Positions 52,569-61,767 of a stretch of 64,000 bases of DNA are shown piece after piece. Within the stretch, counting starts at the first letter, position 1. Each line of letters begins with the position of its first letter. The stretch is from Bog-950 sp046329495 (lineage in GTDB: Bacteria > Bacteroidota > Bacteroidia > Chitinophagales > LD1). The translations under genes were made by a program, and so were the position numbers. The stretch lies in contig JAXLUO010000017.1 of assembly GCA_046329495.1 (NCBI GenBank), positions 1 to 64,000 on the forward strand, read 5' to 3'. The notes below the pieces were generated by a model. It was given only the letters and a program-made list of their open reading frames with translations, did no database searches and had not been told where the DNA came from.

Positions 52569-53696
52569 TTATTCAAAGCGCAGTTTCGTCCAGTAGATAT
52601 ATGTCCTCCCCATCTGCCCGGTGAACCAATTCTTCTTCCGCCCTTTTATATTGCTGCTGTAATTCATCAGCACATACGTATTGTTATCCAGCTTGCTGAT
52701 GGCCGGGTACGAGCAATCACCCGTGCTGGGGAACACCGCCACCTCGCTCAGGGTTAAACTATCCTTATCCAGTTTATACAGCGCAGTGCACTTGGTAGTA
52801 TACCAATACCGCAGCAGGTTGCGCAGTTTGCCCTGCTTCTCGTTCTTGCGGTGCTTCACCTTATCCATTTCGCCGTCGTTGTTTTTGCGGCTCACTACAT
52901 ATACCTCATCGTTGTGGTCAAACATTAAAGCGCTATCGTATTTGTATTTGGTGCGCTTTGCTTTTTGCCAGTTGCCGGGGTTGCTTTTATCCGCCTTGCA
53001 AACCAGGGCGCCCGTGCCTTCCAGTCGCACGGTGCTATACAAATCACCGGCCTTATCAAAAATAAACTCGCCTTCTTCGGCGCTCAACACATCAATCTGC
53101 GGGTCTTTACTTAACGGCTGCCAATTGGTAGCAGTAGTGCTGGTAAACAGGCGCAAATCGCTGTGGTGGTCTTTCTTATACAAATGCTTACCGTAGTAGG
53201 CCGATAGATACAAGGTATCATTATGCTCTCTAACGCGCCAGGGCACAAAACCATCCAGTTGCACACTGGCACTTTCGGTCCATCCTTTGCCGGTGCTGCG
53301 CATTACAAACACCTGCTGCGGGTCGAAGCGAAAGATGTTCGTACTCGCCGAAAAGAAATACAAATTCAGCGTATCATGGTAAACAGCAAAACGCGGTTCG
53401 CGCAAATCGCGCCCCATCTTCACCTCTCCTTCATACGTCCACTGCTCCAAATCCGGCGAACTAATAATATACAACACTGTTTTACGGCTGGCAAAGTGCG
53501 TAGGTGCCGTACGGAACGCCAGGTAATAGCGCTCGTGGTATTTCACCAAATCGAGGTTATTATTGCTGTGTTGTAGCAGGCACTCCTTTGGTAGCTGTCC
53601 GCTGGTTGTCAGGTTTTTCCAGTCGTCGAACTTTACTTTTTGGGCAAAGCCGGTATGCACGGCAAACAGGGCCGCAAACAGCAACAGACAACGCAT
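52569..53696 (-). CDS. Secreted beta-propeller protein (GH43/GH32-like)
   Basis: About 375 residues. I use the ATG at 53696 (MRCLLLFAALFAVHTGFAQ), one codon after the frame start, which gives a signal peptide. The fold appears to be a five-bladed propeller like those of GH32/GH43/GH62 (LYIISSPDLEQWTYEGEV, DLREPRFAVYHDTLNLYF, GDCSYPAISKLDNNTYVLMNY). The acidic residues of a catalytic site cannot be assigned, so it may bind or cleave glycans or just be a propeller. Divergent from the MBL hydrolase. Confidence 0.7.
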   Translation of the reverse strand: MRCLLLFAALFAVHTGFAQKVKFDDWKNLTTSGQLPKECLLQHSNNNLDLVKYHERYYLAFRTAPTHFASRKTVLYIISSPDLEQWTYEGEVKMGRDLREPRFAVYHDTLNLYFFSASTNIFRFDPQQVFVMRSTGKGWTESASVQLDGFVPWRVREHNDTLYLSAYYGKHLYKKDHHSDLRLFTSTTATNWQPLSKDPQIDVLSAEEGEFIFDKAGDLYSTVRLEGTGALVCKADKSNPGNWQKAKRTKYKYDSALMFDHNDEVYVVSRKNNDGEMDKVKHRKNEKQGKLRNLLRYWYTTKCTALYKLDKDSLTLSEVAVFPSTGDCSYPAISKLDNNTYVLMNYSSNIKGRKKNWFTGQMGRTYIYWTKLRFE

Positions 53697-53744
53697 CATG
53701 GTGGGGGGCTTAAAATTTTGGTGTTACTTAATCGTATAAAGGTA

Positions 53745-54746
53745 ATGGCGCATTTGCAATACATCAACAATCCTGCATTAAAAAATATACTGCCCGGCTG
53801 GCAGGGCAACCCGGTTGCCAAAGGCCGCTTTATCGATCCCCACAAACGCTTCAGCGGTTCCTTTAAAAAGGTGTTGCGCTGGCAGCTTTCTAAAAAAGAA
53901 AAAGCCGAAGAAAAGAAAGCCGATAAATGGCGCTTAACCGTGCTAAAAGGCAACGACTTCCTTACCCGCGAAGGCAACTTCCTGGTATGGCTGGGGCATG
54001 CCTCATTCTTTATCCAGCTAAACGGCGTGCGCATCATTACCGACCCCGTATTTGGCCGCATCAGTGGTGTTGTGCCGCGCTACAGCGAGCTGCCCTGCAA
54101 CCCCGTCGATTTTCAAAACATAGACTACGTGCTGCTTTCCCACGGCCACCGCGACCACTGCGATGAGTCCTCCCTTAAAAAGCTGCACGCCAACAATAAC
54201 TTTCAGTTGCTTAGTCCGCTGGGTAACGGACACATGGTAGCCGGTTGGCTCGATGACCTCCGTTTTCAGGAAGCCGGCTGGTATCAGCAGTTCGATCTGC
54301 CGCAAAACAACCTGCGCATTACCTGCCTCCCCACCCAACACTGGAGCAACCGCTACCCCTGGGACCTCAACAAAACCCTCTGGGGCAGTTTTATGATCGA
54401 AGCCGATGGCCTTAATCTATACTTCGGTGGCGATAGCGGTTATTGCAACTACCCTAAGCAAACGGCGGAGCTGTTCCCGAACATTGATGTAGCCATTATT
54501 GGTGCGGGTGCTTATACGCCCTCATTTATGATGCGCGATGTGCACACTAACCCGCACGAAGCCGTGCAGGTGTTCCACGACCTCAAGGCCAAAACACTTA
54601 TACCCATGCACTACGGTACCTTCGACCTGGCCGATGAACCGCTGGGCGAACCCTACCGGGTATTGCAACAACTAAAGGCCGATGGACAAATCAACGGCGC
54701 CTTACGTATGCCCCATGTGGGCGAAGTAGTGGACTTAAGTCTGTAA
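53745..54746 (+). CDS. MBL-fold metallo-hydrolase (NAPE-PLD/UlaG-like)
   Basis: The ATG at 53745 (MAHLQYINNPALKNILPGW) is used in place of a longer frame from 53640. The 334-residue protein has the metallo-beta-lactamase motif HGHRDH (H133, H135, D137, H138), followed by GGDSGYCNYPKQ (third His/Asp region) and MHYGTFDLADEPL near the C-terminus. It resembles NAPE-phospholipase D and UlaG lactonase families, Zn-dependent hydrolases of phosphodiester or lactone bonds. The true substrate is unknown. It ends two bases before the convergent lipase-like gene. Confidence 0.88.
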   Translation: MAHLQYINNPALKNILPGWQGNPVAKGRFIDPHKRFSGSFKKVLRWQLSKKEKAEEKKADKWRLTVLKGNDFLTREGNFLVWLGHASFFIQLNGVRIITDPVFGRISGVVPRYSELPCNPVDFQNIDYVLLSHGHRDHCDESSLKKLHANNNFQLLSPLGNGHMVAGWLDDLRFQEAGWYQQFDLPQNNLRITCLPTQHWSNRYPWDLNKTLWGSFMIEADGLNLYFGGDSGYCNYPKQTAELFPNIDVAIIGAGAYTPSFMMRDVHTNPHEAVQVFHDLKAKTLIPMHYGTFDLADEPLGEPYRVLQQLKADGQINGALRMPHVGEVVDLSL

Positions 54747-54748
54747 AC

Positions 54749-55579
54749 TTACTTGCTGTTCAGCCAGTTAATAATGTAGTTAATTACCTCGGTGCGGTCG
54801 GGCTCGGGCTCGTTGTGCAGCTCGTGGTAAAAACCATCCCACAACTTAAAGGTCAGTAGTTGCTGCGGCGCTTTAGCGGCAAAGGCTTTCGAACCTTCCG
54901 GAGAAGTCAACTGATCGCCCGTGCCGTGCATCAGCAACAGCGGGATGTGAAGTTTAGCGGCATTGTCCTCGGCCCATTTACCGGCTTCGTACATGCTTAA
55001 AAAAGTGCCTGCGGTAATTTTGCCGTGGTTATAAGGGTCCGCATCATACGCCGCCACCTCTTTCGGGTCGCGCGATATAGCTTTAGAATCCAGCTCGGCC
55101 TTTTCGGTATAGCCGGCGTAAATGTTCCGCATAATTTTAGCCAAGGCCACCTTAACGGCAGGCGGTTCAAACCCCAATCTAAACAGCGGACCGGTAGCAA
55201 TAGCGCCGGCAATATTTGGCTTGCGGCGCAGCACATAATTTACCACAATGCCCCCGCCCATACTGTGGCCCCACAAAAACTTGGGCTTGCCGGGGTAGCG
55301 CTTTTCAGCAGCATCCAGTATAGCTTTCACCGAATCTAAAAAGGCCTCGTAAGTAGGCACATGCCCGCGCTTACCTGTTGTTTTACCATGCCCTAACTGG
55401 TCGTAGGTTAACGTAGCATAACCCGCATCGGCCAGTCGTTTGGCTACATGCTCGTAACGGCTGCTGTGTTCGTTAAAGCCGTGTGCAATACATACCACGC
55501 CCTTGGGTTGTTCGGGGCTCCAGCCCTGCGCAAATACACTCTCACCTTCCTGTGTCCATGTCCATTCAAAATGATTCAT
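54749..55579 (-). CDS. Monoacylglycerol-lipase-like alpha/beta hydrolase
   Basis: A 276-residue alpha/beta hydrolase. The nucleophile elbow GHSMGG (Ser106), the AHGFNEHS oxyanion loop and D/H at LLMHGTGDQLTSPEGS and DGFYHELHNEPEP are all present, as in monoacylglycerol lipases. It cleaves ester bonds of small lipids and is probably cytosolic, since no signal peptide is present. Confidence 0.88.
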   Translation of the reverse strand: MNHFEWTWTQEGESVFAQGWSPEQPKGVVCIAHGFNEHSSRYEHVAKRLADAGYATLTYDQLGHGKTTGKRGHVPTYEAFLDSVKAILDAAEKRYPGKPKFLWGHSMGGGIVVNYVLRRKPNIAGAIATGPLFRLGFEPPAVKVALAKIMRNIYAGYTEKAELDSKAISRDPKEVAAYDADPYNHGKITAGTFLSMYEAGKWAEDNAAKLHIPLLLMHGTGDQLTSPEGSKAFAAKAPQQLLTFKLWDGFYHELHNEPEPDRTEVINYIINWLNSK

Positions 55580-55669
55580 GCCTTCTGTTTTTACGGGGTT
55601 GAATTATACCTCTAAGAAAATAAAAATCGGCGCAGATGTATTTTTATTTTCACCCCATAATATGTGGAT

Positions 55670-56743
55670 ATGAAACAACTGCTCCTGGTAGTATTTATCC
55701 TGGTACTGGCCGCTGTGCTGTATGTAGGCGGTATGATTGCCTTTGGCGCCATTACCAAATTTCGCCCTGCACCCGAGGAAACCCTTACTGCCGTTAACCC
55801 CGTAACCCCGGCTGCCTCGCCCCGCAGCAATGCCGATTCCGTATTCACCTTTATGATCTGGAACCTGGGCTACGGCGGTTTAGGTAAGGAAGTTGACTTC
55901 TTTTACGACGACGGCAAAATGGTAACCTCGCCTAAGGAGCACGTATTAAAAAACAACGAAGGCTTTAAAAAAGTACTGGGCGAACATAAAGACGTAGACT
56001 TTGTAATGCTGCAGGAAGTAGACCGCAACAGCAAGCGCAGTTGGAAAATTGACCAGGTAAACGAAATGGCACAAATACTGGCCGACCACTACTACGCCTT
56101 TGCCGTTAACTACGATGTAAAATACCTGCCCTTCCCTTTCACCAACCCTATTGGTAAAGTGCTGGGCGGCATACAAACCCTTAGCACCTTAGCACCTGCC
56201 GAAAGCAAGCGCATCAGCCTGCCGGGCATCAGCGACTTCCCCCGCAAGCTGTTTTACCTGGAGCGCTGCTTATTACAGCAACGCTACAAACTGGCCAACG
56301 GTAAGGACCTGGTGGTAATAAACACCCACTTTGAAGCCTACGACGAAGGCGGCACCGTTAAAAAAGCACAGCGCGAACTCACCAAAAAAATACTGGAAGC
56401 CGAATACGCCAAAGGCAACTACGTAGTATTAGGCGGCGACTGGAACATTGCCCCGCCCGACTTTAATGTACACACCTGGGAGAAAGAAAAGGTAGAAGAC
56501 CCGCTATACCTGATGAACAACGACAGCGTGTACATCCCCGATTGGCATTATGTATACGATGCCTCGGTAGCCACCAACCGCAAAAACGCAACCCCGTATA
56601 CCGAAGGCAAAACCTTTAAAACGGTAATTGATTACTACTACCTCTCACCCAACATCGAAGTGCAGGAAATTAAAGGCATCGACCTCGGTTTCGATTACAG
56701 CGACCACCAACCTGTGCTGATGAAGGTGAAGTTGAAGGAATAA
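55670..56743 (+). CDS. Endonuclease/exonuclease/phosphatase-family protein, membrane-anchored
   Basis: The frame begins at a GTG at 55664, but the ATG at 55670 (MKQLLLVVFILVLAAVLYVGGMIAFG) is the natural start, with an uncleaved signal anchor. The 357-residue protein has the EEP fold: MIWNLGYGG, LQEVDRNSKRSW (E of the metal site), INTHFEAYDE, LGGDWNIAPPDF and DYSDHQPVLMKVKL (the closing S-D-H). It is anchored facing the periplasm and probably hydrolyses a phosphodiester, possibly in lipid or nucleotide turnover. Confidence 0.88.
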   Translation: MKQLLLVVFILVLAAVLYVGGMIAFGAITKFRPAPEETLTAVNPVTPAASPRSNADSVFTFMIWNLGYGGLGKEVDFFYDDGKMVTSPKEHVLKNNEGFKKVLGEHKDVDFVMLQEVDRNSKRSWKIDQVNEMAQILADHYYAFAVNYDVKYLPFPFTNPIGKVLGGIQTLSTLAPAESKRISLPGISDFPRKLFYLERCLLQQRYKLANGKDLVVINTHFEAYDEGGTVKKAQRELTKKILEAEYAKGNYVVLGGDWNIAPPDFNVHTWEKEKVEDPLYLMNNDSVYIPDWHYVYDASVATNRKNATPYTEGKTFKTVIDYYYLSPNIEVQEIKGIDLGFDYSDHQPVLMKVKLKE

Positions 56744-56787
56744 GAAGATTTAATTAAAAAAGCTTAGAACATCCTTCAGGTTTTACA

Positions 56788-58719
56788 TTAAATAAAATGT
56801 GTAGTTCTATGCTTGGCCAATTGTGCAATTAAATAGGCATTGGGATCCTTAATTATAAAATCAAACTTATACCTAACTTCAATAATCACCGACGTCTTGA
56901 TTTTATTAGTTGCCTCCACATCAGAAAATGCTTCTTCCTTATGCCCACTCCATTTAGTTTTGACACGATTTAAGTGTGCCTCTATTTCATCCTCGTTTAA
57001 CTCTATTACATCTATTATTGACTCATCCTCCTTTTGAGCTGGAACCCGCATTTGAAAGGCTGTTGGCAGATTACATACTACAATTGCTCCTTCGTAATCG
57101 TGATTAAAATAGCCAATAACAGGAATATTATCAAACATTGCTGATGGCTTCATCTCTGAACCCTCAGATTCATTCAGCAATTTATACCTGTCGCTATTAA
57201 TTAGATCCTGGTCTGAATAAATATAGTTGTGGTCCATGAGGATAACATTGGGAGCTATTCCATTAGCTTTAAGAGAATTACAAGCAGTATTTAGGGCTTC
57301 GTACAATGTTCCAGGATTAATACGCCTAGAACCATTTGCGAATATTAAATCAAAAAACGATTTCTCCTCCTTCTTGATAATTTCAGCCCCAATCTGTTCA
57401 CCTCCCATTAGATCAATAGAGTTTGGGCCATCAATAAACATTGGCTTACCACCTTCAAATTCTATAGAATATTTTTGCTCGTTAATGGCCTCGCTAGGCA
57501 CTTTTTCAACGCTTCCAAATTCATTGAAAAGCCTTTTAATGCTGCCTTTGTTTACTACATGCTTGATCTCCGAATTAAAAACTTGAACCTTCGATGTAGA
57601 AATCGCAGTTGTTGCTATGGCCTCATTTACCTTTTGTTCATTTCTTCTCTTTAAGAATGCCATGGCACTAATTAAAGAGTCCAATTTGGATACAAATTCC
57701 TCCGCGCTTGAAGTGTTCAACAAAAACATCAACTTACTTTGGGCTTTAATTATAGCCTCCCGTTGTGATTTAACTTTATCATATAAATAGTCTATTCGTT
57801 TTAAATCAGCATCATCAAGACCTGATATATTTAAAATGCCCTTACCATGGGAAATAGTATCTATGATAAAACCAGTCAGCCACCAATTACCTGGATTAGG
57901 CGGTGAATAAAGCCTTCCTGATAGTCGTTCTTGATAATCCCACCTCCCCCATCCAAGATAATTATATGTATCCTCCTCTTGGAATTGAAGTATATCTTTT
58001 AAAATATCAAGTGTAGTATAATCTCGTGCGCTGGTTACATTTAAAAACTTCTCTGCTGATGTACGATCAATTATCTCATGTATATAAAGAAGATATATCC
58101 AATATCTTAGTCCGATAACCACATGTCGTTTGTATTTATTTGCTGCCTCCTGTTCATCACTCTCACGATGCAGCGCTTCGAGTTTATTGTTATGATTGCT
58201 ACCATCGCGCAAAAGTTGATCTATTTGCCACTGAATACTCCTTGTAGAATAGTTCCTTATTTGGTTTAATTCGTTTATAGCATGCCGATAGAGTTCAAAC
58301 TCCTGATTGGTTAAAATATCATATAAGAGAGCATTAAATTCGAAATATGCGTAGTAATAAAAGTCTCGCAGACTAATTGGGTCATCTTCGTTCTGACCTC
58401 TTACAAATGGTATATCAAGATGAATGACCTCCTTTAACGTCAATGCAATAAATCTAGTTAGGCTTTTATGATTATCCAAACCATCCTTGGCTTTTTGGCT
58501 TACTCGATATGATTGGGCGTACACAAAAGAATATAGCTGAATGTACGTGATATACTCTCTAAGATCCCTGTGAAAAAGACCTAACTGTAAAATCCTTCTT
58601 GAGAACTTTAGGATCTCCCCACAGCTAGTCGGGTCTATATTGTTAATGGCTACAATTATAGCCTCTTTTACTTTCGTGCCAACACCATCAGTTATTTTGC
58701 TATACATCTGCTCCGGCAA
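56788..58719 (-). CDS. AT-rich protein of unknown function (downstream gene of a two-gene module)
   Basis: A 643-residue protein with no recognisable family. Composition is AT-rich (a sampled 60-base line, 58261-58320, has 20 G/C) next to a 55-60 percent region, so it is probably foreign. Residues 1 to about 370 are helical, with IDQLLRDGSNHNN and FRRILQLGLFHRDL. From about 395 a mixed alpha/beta domain follows: KSFFDLIFANGSRRINPGTLYEAL, then PNVILMDHNYIYSD, DNIPVIGYFNHDYEGAIVV and VRYKFDFIIKDPNAYLIAQL. The ending is faintly like HK97-type capsid folds, a weak impression. It overlaps the upstream membrane gene by 20 bases. Confidence 0.7.
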   Translation of the reverse strand: MPEQMYSKITDGVGTKVKEAIIVAINNIDPTSCGEILKFSRRILQLGLFHRDLREYITYIQLYSFVYAQSYRVSQKAKDGLDNHKSLTRFIALTLKEVIHLDIPFVRGQNEDDPISLRDFYYYAYFEFNALLYDILTNQEFELYRHAINELNQIRNYSTRSIQWQIDQLLRDGSNHNNKLEALHRESDEQEAANKYKRHVVIGLRYWIYLLYIHEIIDRTSAEKFLNVTSARDYTTLDILKDILQFQEEDTYNYLGWGRWDYQERLSGRLYSPPNPGNWWLTGFIIDTISHGKGILNISGLDDADLKRIDYLYDKVKSQREAIIKAQSKLMFLLNTSSAEEFVSKLDSLISAMAFLKRRNEQKVNEAIATTAISTSKVQVFNSEIKHVVNKGSIKRLFNEFGSVEKVPSEAINEQKYSIEFEGGKPMFIDGPNSIDLMGGEQIGAEIIKKEEKSFFDLIFANGSRRINPGTLYEALNTACNSLKANGIAPNVILMDHNYIYSDQDLINSDRYKLLNESEGSEMKPSAMFDNIPVIGYFNHDYEGAIVVCNLPTAFQMRVPAQKEDESIIDVIELNEDEIEAHLNRVKTKWSGHKEEAFSDVEATNKIKTSVIIEVRYKFDFIIKDPNAYLIAQLAKHRTTHFI

Positions 58720-59848
58720 ATTTATTTTCGTACTTTAAGTTATATAGCTCCTCATATGTATTAAGCACAAACCTTAACCCTTCATGATCCCTCTCCTTAG
58801 TAAATTCTATAAATTTTTTATTAAAATAGTTGCTAGCCCCGTTCGCAGTGGCCTTAGGACGGCTAAGGATAAGGCTGCTTCGGAGCAATAAACTCTGCGC
58901 CTCGCTTAATTCGCCTTCATTTATTCGAATATAATCAAGAGCATTCGGCGATGTTGAAGAGTCCAACATCAGTTCATCTGTAATTACTTTTAGCTTTGGC
59001 TGATCATTTTTTAAACGTTCTAAAGTTTTCTCTATTTTCTTCAGGTTAATGTCCTGTATAACTACTTCGTTTTCTTGTAATGGGACAATGGGAGTATCGC
59101 TAAAGGTTATTTTTGATGGATATCTTAGGGCAGTAATGAAATCAAATCTTTCCACTCCTATTGACTTCATGAATTGCAAATATTGATTAGCGCTATATTT
59201 TTTAATCAGTGAATATTTTAGGTCTTCTTTGGCTTCAAAAATAAATTCCTGACGAAGAATTTCCCTTAACTCTTCCCGATTAGCAAATTTTAATATCCTT
59301 GTAAAGAGCAAGCCAATACAAAAAAGAATTAATAACACTATATATGTAGCCGCAACTACTATGTCAATTAACTGACAAAACGGTAAGTGGTCTCTCAGTA
59401 ATGAAAAAATCATCAAACTCCCAATGGTCATTAAAACCAAGTACATGATTGGATATAATAATGAATGCTTAAAAAGCAAATGGTATGCATATGTATCCTT
59501 GATTGCTAGATTATTTATAAGAAAACCTACAACAACCAAGGTAACACTGATAATAGTAGCAATATTTGCCGTTCTTTGATCAATTATTGCTTTGACAGTA
59601 TCTGGATGAATTTCTATAATTCCCAATGGACCTTTCCTTACTCCGGCAGCTAGAAGAAACCATAAAAAAAGACCAAGTAAAATAATCCACCAGCTATCCT
59701 TTGTAGAGATAATATTTTTCAAAATCAGCCTACAATCCCTAATGTTAGATTTGAACAGAGGGCCATGATTTTTTAGTAACTGCTTAACAGTTCGATGCCT
59801 TAACCAGTTGTCACTGTTTTTAAATGGCCATACATTTAGGACGGGCAT
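58700..59848 (-). CDS. AT-rich four-helix membrane protein of unknown function (upstream gene of a two-gene module)
   Basis: A 382-residue protein with four transmembrane helices, at about residues 53-70, 95-117, 131-151 and 159-187, and a soluble C-terminal half of about 190 residues, mostly helical (EELREILRQEFIFEAKEDLKYSL and LKKIEKTLERLKNDQPKLKV). The start at 59848 is the only convenient ATG. I know no family with this layout. It overlaps the next gene by 20 bases, so the two are surely co-transcribed and translated together. Like its partner it is AT-rich and lies between two convergent/divergent units with normal composition. Confidence 0.7.
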   Translation of the reverse strand: MPVLNVWPFKNSDNWLRHRTVKQLLKNHGPLFKSNIRDCRLILKNIISTKDSWWIILLGLFLWFLLAAGVRKGPLGIIEIHPDTVKAIIDQRTANIATIISVTLVVVGFLINNLAIKDTYAYHLLFKHSLLYPIMYLVLMTIGSLMIFSLLRDHLPFCQLIDIVVAATYIVLLILFCIGLLFTRILKFANREELREILRQEFIFEAKEDLKYSLIKKYSANQYLQFMKSIGVERFDFITALRYPSKITFSDTPIVPLQENEVVIQDINLKKIEKTLERLKNDQPKLKVITDELMLDSSTSPNALDYIRINEGELSEAQSLLLRSSLILSRPKATANGASNYFNKKFIEFTKERDHEGLRFVLNTYEELYNLKYENKFAGADV

Positions 59849-59959
59849 GAGGACTTAGATTAAAGTAAATATACTATTATAATATTTACTACCCAGTTAC
59901 CACACAAAAGGCTTAACCCACTTTTCGTTACCTTCCCAACCATTCACCATTACACTACC

Positions 59960-60415
59960 ATGAGGGGCCTTACAGTTTTTCTGAGTTTGCTACTAAGCCT
60001 GGCACTATACAGCCAGCAGGAGGAAGTATTTGCCATAAAAAAGAACAGCACCGGTAAACCTGGCCTGCAAGGCTTTTACTGCAGCGATTACATGACCGAT
60101 GGCCGCGCCTGCTACTACTTTGATAGCCTACATTATGTGGCGGTATTCAGCAGCAGCGCCAACCCGCAGGGCATCCCGCAGGATTATACCACCAACATAA
60201 AAGGCCGCAACACCGAGGCCCGCGTACCCTACACCCAACTCGGCGATACCATCCTGTTCACCATCACCCGCCCCGTTATCACCAACAGCCAACCCGGCCT
60301 GCTGGTAACCCAAGCCACCGGCCTCCTGGCAAACGGCCGCATCTACTTCACCCTCACCACCCGCCTCAACACCGGCACCCCAACCACCCGCACACACATG
60401 GTAAAAAAGCTGTAA
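59960..60415 (+). CDS. Small secreted protein
   Basis: A 151-residue protein with a signal peptide (MRGLTVFLSLLLSLALYSQQ). The rest is a small beta domain with no recognised family; it contains two Cys-like positions (YCSDY, CYYFDSLHY). The codon use is strongly GC-rich (CCC, GCC, CAC), normal for the window, unlike the AT-rich genes beside it. Function unknown. Confidence 0.6.
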   Translation: MRGLTVFLSLLLSLALYSQQEEVFAIKKNSTGKPGLQGFYCSDYMTDGRACYYFDSLHYVAVFSSSANPQGIPQDYTTNIKGRNTEARVPYTQLGDTILFTITRPVITNSQPGLLVTQATGLLANGRIYFTLTTRLNTGTPTTRTHMVKKL

Positions 60416-60424
60416 CGTGGCCAC

Positions 60425-60524
60425 ACATGCTCAAAAAGGAGGGGTAATTCCAATCTTACTACGAGCATGTTAAGAAAATAAGCTGTCCTCCTTTGCCAAG
60501 CCATTTTGCGTCGCCAAGGAGGAC
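60425..60524. repeat. Pair of inverted repeats after the small secreted gene
   Basis: ACATGCTC (60425-60432) pairs with GAGCATGT (60463-60470), and GTCCTCCTT (60485-60493) with AAGGAGGAC (60516-60524). They sit in the 298-base gap 60416-60713. The first could act as a terminator region for the gene upstream, though no T tract follows. Confidence 0.55.
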
Positions 60525-60692
60525 GAGAAAAAGCAAGATGTGCGTGGCCCTTGCCATCCTGAGCGTAGTCGAAGGAGCCTTGCTTTTTCGGAGGTGGTTG
60601 CCCCCTCCCGGCTGCACGCGCAAAGAAGCATAGCCCTGGGTAGCGGTTCTTCCGCGCCGGAAGTTAGTAGGTTGCGTGGCCTTGGGTGGCGG
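60524..60692 (+). repeat. Long interspersed repeat, second copy at 63399-63568
   Basis: About 169 bases beginning CGAGAAAAAGCAAGATGTGC, containing CCATCCTGAGCGTAGTCGAA, and ending with the hairpin unit GGTTCTTCCGCGCCGGAAG at 60645-60675. It is nearly identical to 63399-63568. It contains no gene. Confidence 0.85.
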
Positions 60693-60713
60693 TCCAATAC
60701 ACCCCCCAATCCC

Positions 60714-61709
60714 CTACTTCATCACCTTCACCACCATCACTTTCTCACCATCAAACACCCGTAACAAATACAAACCTGCAGGCAAAGCATCCAGCCCGTT
60801 AATCACCCCATCTGGGCTTACACCCTGCAACACCTCTTCACCCAGCAAATTGATGAAGCCATAGGTAAACGTACCGGGCACACCCTTTACCTGTAAACGA
60901 TCCGTAAACGGATTAGGCATCAACTGCAAATCAGCAGCGCTTACTTCATTGATACCGGTATACGGCACAGGCGCTCCATAACTACCGACAAACTCCACCG
61001 AACAATCGAAATACACCTTAAACCTCCAGGCATGAAACACCGTGCAACCCGAAGGGCAATCACCCCAGGCCAGCTCATACGTCAGTTCCACATGGTCGCT
61101 GTAAATCGAATCCCAAATGCTGCTTCCATCACCGGCAGGGCTCTCTATCTCCGCCGAAAACATACCCGGCAATGGCTGAAACTCCTTCACCAGTGCATTC
61201 ACATTGTAATTACTGTCGCTCTGCAAATGCACCACATGCCAGTAAAATAAATTACTATATGTAGTGTAACCGGTAACAGAAGTAAAATGATACCTGCTCA
61301 GCAGACTGTCCACCGTGGCATCACCCGTTGGTATATGCCCGGCGCGTAACTGCACCATCCACGGCAGCGACGAATCAGCAGCCAGCGAAACACGATTCAA
61401 AACCGGACGTGGGAACACATGAATCGGAAACATATCCACCACCGAGTCGCGGGCGGGCAGCGAGGTGGCATTATATACTGCCAGCAAAGCACGCAACACC
61501 GTATCGGTATGCGCCTGCGGTATTTCAACACTATCCTTCTCCGCCAAATGCTGACGGTAAATCTTAAAATACGCCAGTTGATCCGCATCGGTTCTATAAC
61601 GCTCGGCAATACTATCCGCCGCCACGCACGACGACACAACAGGCTGTGCCTGCACGGCACTAAACAAGGTAAGGGCCAATAATGCAACAAAAGTAAATAG
61701 TGTTCTCAT
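60714..61709 (-). CDS. T9SS type A sorting-domain protein
   Basis: The ATG at 61709 (MRTLFTFVALLALTLFSAVQAQ) gives a signal peptide; the longer frame to 61724 is not supported. The 331-residue protein has a mainly beta central part with Cys pairs (AWGDCPSGCTVFHAW), and a T9SS sorting domain (LQLMPNPFTDRLQV, INLLGEEVLQ, GLYLLRVFDGEKVMVVKVMK). No enzyme domain is recognisable. Confidence 0.8.
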   Translation of the reverse strand: MRTLFTFVALLALTLFSAVQAQPVVSSCVAADSIAERYRTDADQLAYFKIYRQHLAEKDSVEIPQAHTDTVLRALLAVYNATSLPARDSVVDMFPIHVFPRPVLNRVSLAADSSLPWMVQLRAGHIPTGDATVDSLLSRYHFTSVTGYTTYSNLFYWHVVHLQSDSNYNVNALVKEFQPLPGMFSAEIESPAGDGSSIWDSIYSDHVELTYELAWGDCPSGCTVFHAWRFKVYFDCSVEFVGSYGAPVPYTGINEVSAADLQLMPNPFTDRLQVKGVPGTFTYGFINLLGEEVLQGVSPDGVINGLDALPAGLYLLRVFDGEKVMVVKVMK

Positions 61710-61767
61710 GCGCTGAAAATACAATGTATTTACGGGAATGTTATAGAAAAACCACTGTGGCGTAACA

